Origin: Lentisphaerota bacterium
Lineage (GTDB): Bacteria > Verrucomicrobiota > Lentisphaeria > Victivallales > Victivallaceae
Length of the DNA stretch: 64,000 bases
Direction of reading: 5' to 3'
NCBI GenBank assembly: GCA_015061885.1
Contig: SUVS01000002.1
Span: 62,001-126,000 of the forward strand
The translations under genes and the position numbers were made by a program. Positions 39,834-49,855 of the stretch are shown piece by piece (the first letter of the stretch is position 1; each line of letters starts with the position of its first letter). The notes under the pieces are model-generated. The model saw only the letters and a list, made by a program, of their open reading frames with translations, did no database searches and had not been told where the DNA came from.

Positions 39834-41240
39834 ATGAACTGGCTGGAAAAATTTTTTAAGCTGAAAGAAAACAATACCACTGTACGCCGGGAAATTTATA
39901 CCGGTACGATCATGTTCCTGACTGTATCGTATATCCTGGCGGTAAATCCCGAAATCCTTTCCACCACCGGGATGCCGCGCGGCGGACTTTTCTATGTAAC
40001 GGCTCTGGCGGCTTTTACCGGGACTTTTGTCATGGCTCTGCTTGCCAACAGTCCGCTGGCATTGGCTCCGGCAATGGGTCTGAACGCTTTCTTTGCTTAC
40101 TCCGTGGTCGGTCTGATGGGTTATTCGTGGCAGTTTGCACTGCTGGCGGTGGTTGTCGAAGGCGTGATATTTTTCATGATGTCTATCGGGAGCATCCGCG
40201 AAAAGATCATCAATGCCATACCTCTACAGCTCAAATATGCTATGGGTGCTGGGATCGGATTTTTCATTACGCTTATCGCATTTAAAAATGCCCATATCAT
40301 TCAGGCTCATCCGGTTACATTTTTAACGATTCAGGACTTTTTCGGCGGCAAGTTCCACACTGCCGGTATTTCGGCACTGCTGGCGATCGGCGGAGTGCTG
40401 TTTGCCTCGTTTCTTTTGCACCGCAATATTGCCGCGGCACTGCTTTTCGGTATTCTTGCTACTTGGGGTGCGGGTATCATCTGCCAGCTTACCGGGATCT
40501 ATCAGGTCGATCCGATGAACGGTTTCAACTCGCTGCTGCCGAATTTCAAAATAGCGGCGTTCACAGACTCGTTCCGCGAATTCGGCAATCTGTTCGGTTC
40601 GGCATTCGATTTTAACAACTGGGCTCACAAATCAACGGAAGCGACCGGATTCAAACTGGTATTATCAGCCGATTTTGCCGTGATCTGTCTGGCATTTCTC
40701 TTTACCGACTTTTTTGATACAGTCGGTACGATCAACGGGGCGGTGGTCAATACGCCGCTGATGGAAAAAAACGGCAATGTGCCGCGTATGAAAAAAATTC
40801 TGCTGGCGGACTCCATTGCCACCTTTGCCGGGGGCGTTCTGGGGACCAGCACCACTACGACTTTTGCGGAATCCGCTGTGGGGATCAAGGCGGGGGCAAG
40901 AACCGGTTTGGCGGCACTGACCTGTTCGATGTGGTTTCTGATTTCGCTGGTGGCGGCACCGGTTTTTCTGGCGATACCGGGTTTTGCCACGGCTCCGGCA
41001 CTTATCATAGTCGGATTTCTGATGATAAAATCCATTTTGAACATCGACTGGAACGATATTGCCGGGGCGATTCCGGCTTATCTGCTCATTGTCGGGGTGG
41101 TTTTCACCTATAATGTCAGCGACGGTCTGGGGATCGGGGTCATATCGTACACCATTCTCAACTGCGGTATCAAGGGGCGGGTGAGCTGGCTGTTGGTCGT
41201 TATATCGCTCCTGTTTGTCGGAAAATATCTGTGTTTATAA
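39834..41240 (+). CDS. NCS2-family (AzgA-like) purine permease
   Basis: MFLTVSYILAVNPEILSTTGMPRGG, APAMGLNAFFAYSVV, DFFDTVGTINGAV, LGTSTTTTFAESAVGIKAGARTGLAAL; hpt follows. Confidence 0.9.
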   Translation: MNWLEKFFKLKENNTTVRREIYTGTIMFLTVSYILAVNPEILSTTGMPRGGLFYVTALAAFTGTFVMALLANSPLALAPAMGLNAFFAYSVVGLMGYSWQFALLAVVVEGVIFFMMSIGSIREKIINAIPLQLKYAMGAGIGFFITLIAFKNAHIIQAHPVTFLTIQDFFGGKFHTAGISALLAIGGVLFASFLLHRNIAAALLFGILATWGAGIICQLTGIYQVDPMNGFNSLLPNFKIAAFTDSFREFGNLFGSAFDFNNWAHKSTEATGFKLVLSADFAVICLAFLFTDFFDTVGTINGAVVNTPLMEKNGNVPRMKKILLADSIATFAGGVLGTSTTTTFAESAVGIKAGARTGLAALTCSMWFLISLVAAPVFLAIPGFATAPALIIVGFLMIKSILNIDWNDIAGAIPAYLLIVGVVFTYNVSDGLGIGVISYTILNCGIKGRVSWLLVVISLLFVGKYLCL

Positions 41241-41267
41241 TCATAACAGTTTACGGGATCGGAATTT

Positions 41268-41786
41268 ATGGAAAATATCGAAGTAATCAAAACGCCGGAA
41301 GAAGTCAATCAGCAAATTAAGGCTATGGGCAGAGAAATCACCCGGGCCTACAACGGCGAACCCCTGACCATGCTGGTGGTGATGAACGGCGGGCTTTTCT
41401 TTGCGGCAAAACTGGCAGAAGCTATTGATATGGAAGATTTTTATGTGGATTCCATCGCCGCCGGAAGTTACAAAAACAATGTATGTTCGGGCGTGGTGGA
41501 ATTACGCTCGACTCTGAAACTCGATCCGCGCGGCAGACATGTGATAATCGTGGACGAAGTTCTCGATTCCGGCCGCACGCTGAAAGCGATCTGCAAAAAC
41601 ATTCTCGATATGGGTGCTTTGAGCGTAAAAACCGCCGTACTGGTGGAAAAAGAACTCCCCCGGCCCGATGGGCTTGAACACGCCGACTGGGCAGGATTTT
41701 TTATGGATGACCGCTACCTGATCGGCTGCGGAATGGATTCCAACGAAAAATACCGCCAGTATCCCGGCATCGCCGTCATGCTGTAA
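41268..41786 (+). CDS. hpt: Hypoxanthine phosphoribosyltransferase
   Basis: VVMNGGLFFAAKLAEAI, HVIIVDEVLDSGRTLKAI, FFMDDRYLIGCGMD. Confidence 0.9.
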   Translation: MENIEVIKTPEEVNQQIKAMGREITRAYNGEPLTMLVVMNGGLFFAAKLAEAIDMEDFYVDSIAAGSYKNNVCSGVVELRSTLKLDPRGRHVIIVDEVLDSGRTLKAICKNILDMGALSVKTAVLVEKELPRPDGLEHADWAGFFMDDRYLIGCGMDSNEKYRQYPGIAVML

Positions 41787-41837
41787 GCGGGCGAATGCGG
41801 CGAAGCCCCAATACGACAGAAAATCTTCATTATGCCC

Positions 41838-41866
41838 TTGACAAAACGGCGTTTATGTTGTATATT
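41838..41866 (+). promoter_or_regulatory. Sigma-70-like promoter (TTGACA-17-TATATT)
   Basis: TTGACA 41838-41843, TATATT 41861-41866. Confidence 0.6.
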
Positions 41867-41913
41867 AATATGGCAAAAACCAATGGATTATAACAAACCA
41901 AAGGGTCGTTATT

Positions 41914-44900
41914 ATGAAAAAAATCACTTTTGTTTCAATGCTGGTGCTGTCGGCGGCTGTATTGTGCGGTGCTGAAAGCAGTTACAACTATCTGAAAGCA
42001 TTTTTCAATCCTTACCCGAAAGACCCTGCGGTCAAGCTGCAGAGCAAGCTCAACGGTTCCAACCGGGTGCTGACCTTTACCGTCAGCGAAAAGAAGCCGT
42101 ATGCAACGCTTTACACCTATGCACCGGTGGAAGCGGGCAAAAAGATGACATTGAGTTTTTTGTATAAACTTTCTGATTATCAGGCGGGCAACCGGGCTTC
42201 TGCGAGTATCAATATCAACTTTCAGGCCAAAGGCGGCAAAGCCCTCAAGGGTGTAAAGCCGCATACTTCGGAATTGAAACTTGCCAATACTGATAAATAT
42301 GTCAAAGCCTCCACCACCTTTGCCGTGCCGGAAGGTGCCGGTCAGGTTCAGGCGGTGCTGTTTTCGTTGAGAAACTGCTCCGGCAAGTTTGAAGTTGCCA
42401 ATGTCAATATCCTGCCGGCTTCGGACATTGCACCGGTCGAACTGAAAAGTGCCTACAATAAAAATGCATTCTGGAGCAACTGGCCGCGTAACAATTCAGT
42501 AAAAATGACCCGTTCTGCTGACCGCAATACCGTAACTTTTTCTTCAGATTCACCCGGCGATAACGCATCGCTTTACACTTATTTGCAGCTGCAGAAGTTT
42601 GTTACCTACTCCATCAATTTCAAGCTGACTGCCGAAGAGATCATTCAGACTCCCGGCGGCACGGCGACCTTTTCGCTGGCTTTCCAGACCAAAGCCGGTA
42701 AACCCAGCGGCGATGCGGCAATGCGTTGGAAACTCGATCTGCCCGCCAAAGGCCAGACCAGAGAATATTCGTTTGAATTCACCACTCCCGCCAAAGCTGA
42801 ATCCGCCCGCATTTACCTGTTGCAGCTCAAGGGCATGGGCGGCAAGTTCATTGTTAAAGATCTGGCAGTGGAGCCGATCGTTGACAGCGTAACGGTCGCC
42901 AAAGCCCCGGCATCTATCGTGCTGGATGGCAAACTTGACGAAGCCGTCTGGAGCGAAGCCGGTGCGATCAGCCGTTTTTACCGCTTCGGCACCGATCAAC
43001 TTCAGGAAGTGCCGACCGAAATGTATATAGCTTACGATAATAATAACCTTTATTTGGGTGTGCGTTGTTTTGAGCCCGAAGTTGCCAAACTTGCCGCCAA
43101 AGAAACCAAACACGACAGTCCGGTGTGGTGCGATGACTCGGTGGAACTTTTTATTGCATCGCCCAACAATCGCGGTATGCAGCTTATTTTCAACACCGTT
43201 GGCGGACATTTTGATGGCGAGCTTTATCAGCGAGTTCCGGGGGACCCCTGGCGATGCCTGGGGGAGCGTAATTACTCCTGGCAGAGCAAAGCACTTGTAA
43301 CCAAAGACGGCTGGACGGGCGAACTGGTTCTGCCGTTCAAAGAATTCGGGATCGCTCCCAAAGCCGGACAGAAGTGGCGTGTAAATCTGGTACGCAACCG
43401 CCGGGTACCGGGTGTTGCCCGCGGCAGTGCCCAGTGGAATCTGCACTCCGGCGATCTGAAAAATGTCGATAAATTTGCCACATTGGAATTTGATGAAAAT
43501 TCCGGTGTGCTGACCCGTTTCCGCGAACAGATGCTCGACGACCCGCTGAAAATCGACCGCAAAGTCGAGCGTTTTGCCGAACTGCCCCGCAAAAAGGAAG
43601 GCAAATACAAGGTTTATGGTCTGGGTTCTTTCCTGCTCGGTTCCACTTACAGTGCCAAGTTCAGAAAAGAAAACGCTGCCACCTGGCCTTTGCGGCAGAA
43701 AAAGATGCTTGAAGAAATGGCTGATGCCGGCGATGCCACCCCCATCGGCTACCCCTGGCTCAATCTGCTGGGCGTAGGCGGCAAAGAAGGTGTGCTGGCA
43801 CTGCTCAAAAGAAATAACTGGAAATTTGCCTGTAACTTGCACAACAGTGCACAGGATCGTCAGGCGATAAAAGAAGGTGCCGTACTCAAAGTGCGTGCCA
43901 ACTTGGTCAACGCCGCCGACCCGCTGCTGCACAAGATCACGATGGCGTGGGGGCATGAACGCTTTACCAAAGATGCGTGGATCATACCGCATCTGGCATG
44001 GGTGGTCAGCACCGACGAGCCGACCAACACCATTTACGAATCGCACAGTGTAACCAAAAATGTCGAAAATGTCGAAGCATTGAACAAGATCAGCGAAGAG
44101 ATCAAAGCCAAACACGGTTTCGGCAAATACGGTCTGTTCGACAACTTTGCCGCCAACGACGATGCCGATGCACCGTTCCGGCGGATAGCGTTCCTCAAAT
44201 ACTGGAACGAAAAAGTGATCGGTTTCAAGAAAAACGAACGCGATCTGGTTAAACATTACGCTCCCAACGCTCCGTTTATGGCGGTCAATGCGTTCAATAC
44301 GGTATCGACATTCCGCGGAATTGAAGTATTTCCGGACTTTGCCGAAGTTTCTGACATCGGCTGTGTTGACCCCTATCCGACCAGCACGCTGGCACAGTGC
44401 GGTAGAGAGCGGGCACTCTATCACACCGGATTCAGCGGCAAAACGCTCAAAGATATGAACGGCGGCAAACTCACCGCAGTTTACGCCCAGGCGTTCAACT
44501 ACTGCGGCAGAGCCCCCAGTGTCGAAAATGTGCGTGAATGGGCAAGTCAGGCGATCAAAAACGGTGCCGATATCCTGCGGTGGTACACCGACGGCAATCA
44601 CGAAACCGCTCCGGGCTGTTACGAAGAAATGCTCCGCGTATCGCGTATAGTCCGCAAGATGAAACCGCTGGCACTGCCGGAAAAAACTCCGGTGGCGATC
44701 CTTTACAGCTACATAGCACACTGGGGCAAGTTCGATATTGAACAGAACGCCGAATATACATTGTATGTAATGATGGGTGAACAGCTCAAGGGCAACTTCA
44801 AGTTTGTTTCCGACTTTGAAATCGCCGACGACCGTGCCAAAGCCGCTGATTACAAAGTTATGATTGCCCCCAATCTGAAATACCTGACCCGTACCGTTGC

Positions 44901-45339
44901 CGCCAAACTGGTAAAATATGTGGAAAACGGCGGCAGACTTGTTGTTATGGATCCCGAAGCATTTGCCTTTGCCAACGACGGCAAACCGCTTGCCGCCGAA
45001 AGAACCAGGCTCATCGGTGCGGAGATCGGCAAAGTCCGTTCCGACAAAAATATTATTTTCAACGGCAAAGAAACCATGATCGAAGGTGCGTTTGCAGTCA
45101 AAGCTCCCGCCGGTGCCAAAGTCATTGCAACTTATGCGGATAAAACCCCGGCGGCGTTTGAACGCAAAGTCGGCAAAGGCAGTGTAGTTTACTTTGCGGC
45201 GGTGCCGTTCCGCAGTGCCAGACAGATCAACAATCCCGGCGAATGGGGCAAGTTCCTTGCCGGAGAAATGAAAGCTGCCGGCGAAAGACTTGACCACAAA
45301 TTCTGGGACTTCATGATCCCCAAAGCAGAAAAAAAGTGA
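41914..45339 (+). CDS. Large secreted multidomain glycosidase-like protein (tandem beta-sandwich, CBM9-like, barrel, beta-galactosidase trimerisation-like domain)
   Basis: Signal peptide; CBM9-like SIVLDGKLDEAVWSEAGAISRFYRF...DNNNLYLGVRCFEPE...WCDDSVELFI; C-term YKVMIAPNLKYLTRTVAAKLVKYVENGGRLVVMD. Confidence 0.65.
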   Translation: MKKITFVSMLVLSAAVLCGAESSYNYLKAFFNPYPKDPAVKLQSKLNGSNRVLTFTVSEKKPYATLYTYAPVEAGKKMTLSFLYKLSDYQAGNRASASININFQAKGGKALKGVKPHTSELKLANTDKYVKASTTFAVPEGAGQVQAVLFSLRNCSGKFEVANVNILPASDIAPVELKSAYNKNAFWSNWPRNNSVKMTRSADRNTVTFSSDSPGDNASLYTYLQLQKFVTYSINFKLTAEEIIQTPGGTATFSLAFQTKAGKPSGDAAMRWKLDLPAKGQTREYSFEFTTPAKAESARIYLLQLKGMGGKFIVKDLAVEPIVDSVTVAKAPASIVLDGKLDEAVWSEAGAISRFYRFGTDQLQEVPTEMYIAYDNNNLYLGVRCFEPEVAKLAAKETKHDSPVWCDDSVELFIASPNNRGMQLIFNTVGGHFDGELYQRVPGDPWRCLGERNYSWQSKALVTKDGWTGELVLPFKEFGIAPKAGQKWRVNLVRNRRVPGVARGSAQWNLHSGDLKNVDKFATLEFDENSGVLTRFREQMLDDPLKIDRKVERFAELPRKKEGKYKVYGLGSFLLGSTYSAKFRKENAATWPLRQKKMLEEMADAGDATPIGYPWLNLLGVGGKEGVLALLKRNNWKFACNLHNSAQDRQAIKEGAVLKVRANLVNAADPLLHKITMAWGHERFTKDAWIIPHLAWVVSTDEPTNTIYESHSVTKNVENVEALNKISEEIKAKHGFGKYGLFDNFAANDDADAPFRRIAFLKYWNEKVIGFKKNERDLVKHYAPNAPFMAVNAFNTVSTFRGIEVFPDFAEVSDIGCVDPYPTSTLAQCGRERALYHTGFSGKTLKDMNGGKLTAVYAQAFNYCGRAPSVENVREWASQAIKNGADILRWYTDGNHETAPGCYEEMLRVSRIVRKMKPLALPEKTPVAILYSYIAHWGKFDIEQNAEYTLYVMMGEQLKGNFKFVSDFEIADDRAKAADYKVMIAPNLKYLTRTVAAKLVKYVENGGRLVVMDPEAFAFANDGKPLAAERTRLIGAEIGKVRSDKNIIFNGKETMIEGAFAVKAPAGAKVIATYADKTPAAFERKVGKGSVVYFAAVPFRSARQINNPGEWGKFLAGEMKAAGERLDHKFWDFMIPKAEKK

Positions 45340-45357
45340 TTTTGTAAACAAAACCCC

Positions 45358-45386
45358 TTGAAAATTCGTCAAAAATATTGTATAAT
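45358..45386 (+). promoter_or_regulatory. Sigma-70-like promoter (TTGAAA-17-TATAAT) for pseudopilin at 45419
   Basis: TTGAAA 45358-45363, TATAAT 45381-45386. Confidence 0.6.
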
Positions 45387-45418
45387 GTAATTCGTCAAAA
45401 TTATATGGAGGAATAACA

Positions 45419-46171
45419 ATGCGTTTAAGTGTTTCTGAAAAACCCGCCTGCAGGCGGGTGAAGCCCATGGGCTTCACCCTTATAGAGTTACTCGTAGTAA
45501 TAGCCATTATAGCCATTCTGGCGGCAATGCTTTTGCCGGCACTCTCCGCAGCACGCGAGCGGGCAAGAAGTGCTAATTGTACCAACAATCTCAAATCGTT
45601 GGGACTGGCGTTTTGGATGTATCATGATGACCACAATCAAATGATAGCTCATGATATAAGTTATGGTACCAATATCGCGGGAACAGGTAATCATCGGTAT
45701 TGGAGCGAATGTATTGCTCCGTATTTGGCTCAACTTCATGAAAACGAAAACGACCTTTATGATAAATCAATAAAAGGCGGTCAAACCGCTTTTTCCTGCC
45801 CGACAGCTTATTCGATGGGGGCAACTGTTAATTTTGACAAATGGCCAACTTATAAATATCGCACAAATAAAATTGATATGAATAATCATTGGGCTCAAGA
45901 TTGGGCTACACCATTTGCTAATACCCCTGATACTTTATTATTCTGTGACGGCGATGATGATGCCAAACAAGGGACTTCTGATGACTCAAGAGGTACCCGG
46001 CGTTACGGTGATAAAAAACTTGGGCAGGGAGCAGTGCATAACGGTTATGTAAATATTGCCTGCTATGACGGGCATGTTGAAAGTGCCAAGGGAAAGGAAT
46101 ATACTAATAATGGTCTTCAGCGTATAGGTATTCCTACAAACTTTAAGGAATTTGAAAAATACTGGTATTGA
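45419..46171 (+). CDS. Pseudopilin with H-X9-DG motif and an extended leader
   Basis: [51 protein letters not shown] matches H-X9-DG. Confidence 0.9.
   Translation: MRLSVSEKPACRRVKPMGFTLIELLVVIAIIAILAAMLLPALSAARERARSANCTNNLKSLGLAFWMYHDDHNQMIAHDISYGTNIAGTGNHRYWSECIAPYLAQLHENENDLYDKSIKGGQTAFSCPTAYSMGATVNFDKWPTYKYRTNKIDMNNHWAQDWATPFANTPDTLLFCDGDDDAKQGTSDDSRGTRRYGDKKLGQGAVHNGYVNIACYDGHVESAKGKEYTNNGLQRIGIPTNFKEFEKYWY
45442..45479. repeat. Two overlapping perfect palindromes within the pseudopilin leader codons
   Basis: ACCCGCCTGCAGGCGGGT (45442-45459) and GGGTGAAGCCCATGGGCTTCACCC (45456-45479). Confidence 0.95.
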
Positions 46172-46198
46172 TAAACAGCCAATACCACAAGGAAACCG

Positions 46199-46755
46199 GT
46201 GCAGAATGTACCGGTTTTTTTATGCCCCGCCGGATGGGAGCGTCAACCGGCTGTGGCGGGCAAAGCCCGCCTCCCAAACCCTCCCAAACCCTCCCATACC
46301 TTCCCATACTTTCCCATATCCATCGCGGCGGCACACAGGTGTTCGCCCTACAACACCATACCGTATGCCATATACACCGCCTACGCCCGCCTACGCAAAT
46401 GCTCCGGCGTGGCGAGCGGGCAATACGGTGTGTGGCGGCTTTTTTATGGGAGAGTATGGGAGAATATGGGAAAATATGAGAGAGTATGGGAGTCCTTGCC
46501 GCCTATGTTCGCCGCATAAGCCCGCCTCCGTTGCACTGCGGCGTGGCAAGCGGGCAGTATGGTGCGTGGGCGGCTGATGCCGCCAAATGCTGTTGGCTGG
46601 CTGCACGCCGGGTACTGCTTGCCGGGTAAGAGCGTCAACCGGCCGTCGGCGGGCAAAGCCCGCCTCCCAAACCTTCCCATACCCTCTCATACTTTCCCAT
46701 ATCTATCGCGGCGGCAGACAGGTGTCCGCCCTGCAACACCATACCGTATGCTTTA
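46199..46755. repeat. Modular intergenic repeat, copy B
   Basis: GGCGGGCAAAGCCCGCC hairpins at 46255-46271 and 46648-46664; 10-bp period tracts TCCCAAACCC/TCCCATACTT and ATGGGAGAGT/ATGGGAGAAT; reverse complement of copy A blocks. Confidence 0.88.
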
Positions 46756-46811
46756 TTTGCTTACTTCTGCTTGCTCAACAATAATTTTTTCGTTTTTTTC
46801 TTACTTTACCC

Positions 46812-46840
46812 TTGACAACTGCCGTTATATGTATTATAAT
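46812..46840 (+). promoter_or_regulatory. Consensus sigma-70-like promoter (TTGACA-17-TATAAT) for pseudopilin at 46912
   Basis: TTGACA 46812-46817, TATAAT 46835-46840. Confidence 0.7.
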
Positions 46841-46911
46841 TAGAACAAGAGTAAAACTTGAAAATAGAACCAGGATAGAACTAATAAAAACCAATCCACG
46901 GGAGAAAAAAA

Positions 46912-47583
46912 ATGAAAAAACTCACCCCCTTCACCCTGATCGAACTTGCAGTTATAATCGCTGTGCTGGCGATTTTTGCCGCACTGCTTCTGCCGGCGAC
47001 TGCTGTTGTCAGCGAACAGGCCAAAACCACCGCCTGTCTGGGCAACCTTAAAGAACTCGGCAAAGCCGTGCAGACTTACGCTAAAACTTACAATGGCCAT
47101 ATCGAAGGGCTTACCGGTCAATCCGGTTACACCGGCGACAAAACCGGTCTGCCGTGGAGCAAAAATCTTTTTGATATACTCAAAGACCCCAAACTCTTCC
47201 TCTGTCCGGCAGATGCCACCAAAAATGACCGCCGCGGCAAACCTGCCAAATGTTCTTACGGCGTGGTCAAGATTTCACCGGCGATCTGGCCGGTTCCGCA
47301 CAAGAGCTTTACCATTGACCGTTTGCTCGACCCGGCTAAATTCATTCATATCATGGATTCGCAGAGTTCGTGGGGCAATATCGGTCATGCCAGCGGTTCG
47401 TGGCAGGTCATTCCCGGTCATCGCGGCGGCTATCTGGATAAAAGCCGCATCGGCATGTACGCCCCGCACGAAAACAAAACCGTTTCTGCCGCACTGCATT
47501 ACGACGGCAGTGTGAATACTTACACTTATCCAGAGGCGGTAAAAGATTTTCCGCCGGAACGCAAAGAAAAAGTTTTCTTCTGA
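46912..47583 (+). CDS. Pseudopilin-like protein
   Basis: FTLIELAVIIAVLAIFAALLLPATAVVSEQAKTTACLGNLKELGKAV; H-X11-DG C-terminal variant. Confidence 0.85.
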   Translation: MKKLTPFTLIELAVIIAVLAIFAALLLPATAVVSEQAKTTACLGNLKELGKAVQTYAKTYNGHIEGLTGQSGYTGDKTGLPWSKNLFDILKDPKLFLCPADATKNDRRGKPAKCSYGVVKISPAIWPVPHKSFTIDRLLDPAKFIHIMDSQSSWGNIGHASGSWQVIPGHRGGYLDKSRIGMYAPHENKTVSAALHYDGSVNTYTYPEAVKDFPPERKEKVFF

Positions 47584-47601
47584 TAAAAAGTGCGGTTTAC
47601 A

Positions 47602-49839
47602 ATGAAAAAAGTATTACTTCTTTTGACGGCGGCATTCGCCGTCTGGACGGTCAGCGGAGCGGAAAACCTGATAAAAAACGGGGATTTTTCTGAAGTCGAT
47701 GCCAATGGCGTGCCGAAACACTGGAGCTTTTATCCCGCCAAAATGCCCGCCGGGGCAAGTGCGGTCGTTGACAGCACTTTTGCCACCAGCGGCGGTACTT
47801 CGGTGCGGTTTCAGAATACCGAACTCTGGCACTATACGCGTATAGATCAGGTGGTTAAAGTCAAACCCAACACCGATTACATTGCTTTTTTCAAGAGCAA
47901 GGGCGAAAATATCACCTCTCCCAACGGCGGTATGGTGCGTATGTATATCGGGCATAACGGCAATCTTGACCGGCCCACCAAACAATTCGGCCCGTTCTTT
48001 GATTATGTAAAACTTGGCCGACCGGAAAATTGGAGTTACAAGTGGAAAAAATACGAAAGCGGCGTTTTCAACAGCGGCAAAAATACCGCATTCGGTATTT
48101 GTCTTTTCCTGATGCGTGGCAAGGGTACTGCGTGGGTCGATGAAGTCGAACTCTACGAATACACCCCCGAATTACGCAAGGAGATCGAAGCCGGTCACGC
48201 CCGTACTCTGCTTAAACGCGATGTGGAAAAACTCAAAGCCAACGCCAAAGGCGATAAAGAGATGCTGAAAAAGATCAATGCCGCCGAACAGCGTCTGGGC
48301 AAATGGTATCCGGAAGTGCGTACCAACAAGCGTTCCGGTTTTCCGTTCTATAAGTTTCAGGAAGAGCTTTTTGCTCTCAATGCCGAAATATTGCAGCGTA
48401 ATCACCCCGGCAAAACCATGCTGCTTACGGCAGACAGTGATGCGATCAAACCCTACGATCATCTGCCCGCCAAAGTTAAGCCGTTTTCCGGCAAAGTTGA
48501 ACTCTCCGGCGTGGGCAACGATATAGAATCATTTGCGTTGAACTTTACCAACACAAGCAAAGATTTGAGCGTGGTCACGCTGGTCAGCGACAAAAAAATC
48601 AATCTGGAGATCCGCAAGACCACCGCAGTTGCTTCGGATTTGAACAAAGCCTTTGACGATGCCCTGATGCCGGTCGTGCTGACGCGGGATGGCAAATACC
48701 GTTTTGCGGTTCCCGGCGGCATGACGGTGCAGATCTACTGCACAGTATTTTTCCCGGAAAAAGCTGGCAAAACGCTTTCCACGCTCAAGTGGTCAACATT
48801 ACGCGATTCCGGTTCGGTGGATATTGTTCAGAATGTTATCAAAGCGGCATTTCCGGAGATCATGCCGATCTGGAGTTTTTCGTATCTCTACCGCAGTCGC
48901 GGCATCATGCACCGCCATGCTGATGCCACTGCCAAATTTCTCAAGCGTATGCACCAGAACGCCCACATGCTTTTCCATGTAACCGAGTTCCGCCCGGTCT
49001 TTGATGAAAACGGCAAAATTCAACCCGGAAAAATGCGTTGGGATGTGCTGGATAAAGACCGCAACGGCCTGATGCTCAAAGGCGGGATGCTGATAATCAA
49101 CTGCCTTTATTTCCACGAGCCGTATCTCTCCGTATTTCTGGGCAAAAACAAAGACGGCAGTTCGATCAAGCCGTTTTCGCCGGAGTGGGAAAGCCGTGCC
49201 GGTCAGTACATCAAAGCAACGGTCGAAGGCTTGAAAAAGCGGGGCGTGGGTTATGACCGGTTTGTCTTCTTCTTGCGTGATGAGCCGATGTCCAACGCAC
49301 TTCCGGGCATGGAAAAGATGGCTCACTTCATCCGCAAAGTCGATCCGCAGATCAAGATTTCCAACAACTCCAACAACCTTTTGAACCACAAAGAGATCAG
49401 GCGTCTTGCCGGTTTTCTGGATATTCAGGCTCCGCACATTGATTACCTGACGCCCGAAGTCATGCAGATATTGCACGATGCTAAAAACGAAGTCTGGACA
49501 TACTGGGTGCAGAACAAGAGTATTCCCGGCAGTCAGCTGCGTGATGTATTTATGAAGCTCAAAAAACAGAACATCCGGGCGTTCAGCTACTGGTGTGCCT
49601 ACGACCCCGGCGACATCTGGGATGCCGCCAAGCAGAGCTATTCAGTAATTTTCAGAAACGATGACGAGTGGTCGCCTTCCAAGCGTGCCGAAGGTATCCG
49701 CGAGGGGATCGAAGATTACACTCTTTTGAAGATGCTCGAAGATAAAGACCCCGCTTCCTACAAAGAAATAATCAACAGCATAACTCCGGAAAACCGTCCG
49801 GCAATGCGTAAAAAAATATTGGAAAAACTCAATCGTTGA
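47602..49839 (+). CDS. Secreted carbohydrate-active protein with N-terminal CBM-like domain and GH123/DUF4091-like C-terminus
   Basis: ENLIKNGDFSEVDANGVPKHWSF...GGTSVRFQN; C-term FVFFLRDEPMSN, WTYWVQNKS...FSYWCAYDPGDIWDA...AEGIREGIEDYTLLKMLED. Confidence 0.65.
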   Translation: MKKVLLLLTAAFAVWTVSGAENLIKNGDFSEVDANGVPKHWSFYPAKMPAGASAVVDSTFATSGGTSVRFQNTELWHYTRIDQVVKVKPNTDYIAFFKSKGENITSPNGGMVRMYIGHNGNLDRPTKQFGPFFDYVKLGRPENWSYKWKKYESGVFNSGKNTAFGICLFLMRGKGTAWVDEVELYEYTPELRKEIEAGHARTLLKRDVEKLKANAKGDKEMLKKINAAEQRLGKWYPEVRTNKRSGFPFYKFQEELFALNAEILQRNHPGKTMLLTADSDAIKPYDHLPAKVKPFSGKVELSGVGNDIESFALNFTNTSKDLSVVTLVSDKKINLEIRKTTAVASDLNKAFDDALMPVVLTRDGKYRFAVPGGMTVQIYCTVFFPEKAGKTLSTLKWSTLRDSGSVDIVQNVIKAAFPEIMPIWSFSYLYRSRGIMHRHADATAKFLKRMHQNAHMLFHVTEFRPVFDENGKIQPGKMRWDVLDKDRNGLMLKGGMLIINCLYFHEPYLSVFLGKNKDGSSIKPFSPEWESRAGQYIKATVEGLKKRGVGYDRFVFFLRDEPMSNALPGMEKMAHFIRKVDPQIKISNNSNNLLNHKEIRRLAGFLDIQAPHIDYLTPEVMQILHDAKNEVWTYWVQNKSIPGSQLRDVFMKLKKQNIRAFSYWCAYDPGDIWDAAKQSYSVIFRNDDEWSPSKRAEGIREGIEDYTLLKMLEDKDPASYKEIINSITPENRPAMRKKILEKLNR

Positions 49840-49855
49840 CCGGGGATCAGAACCT

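Noticed and set aside
42550-45594. 1014-aa minus-strand ORF
   Set aside because: Mirror of the coding frame at 41914-45339; no recognisable domain, composition typical of an antisense frame. Same reasoning applies to other long antisense ORFs (2801-3892, 4055-5323, 7992-9188, 16153-17502, 58914-60386).
46152-46784. Overlapping ORFs after the first plus-strand pseudopilin
   Set aside because: Same repeat family as 33493-34027, no RBS and no consistent frame.
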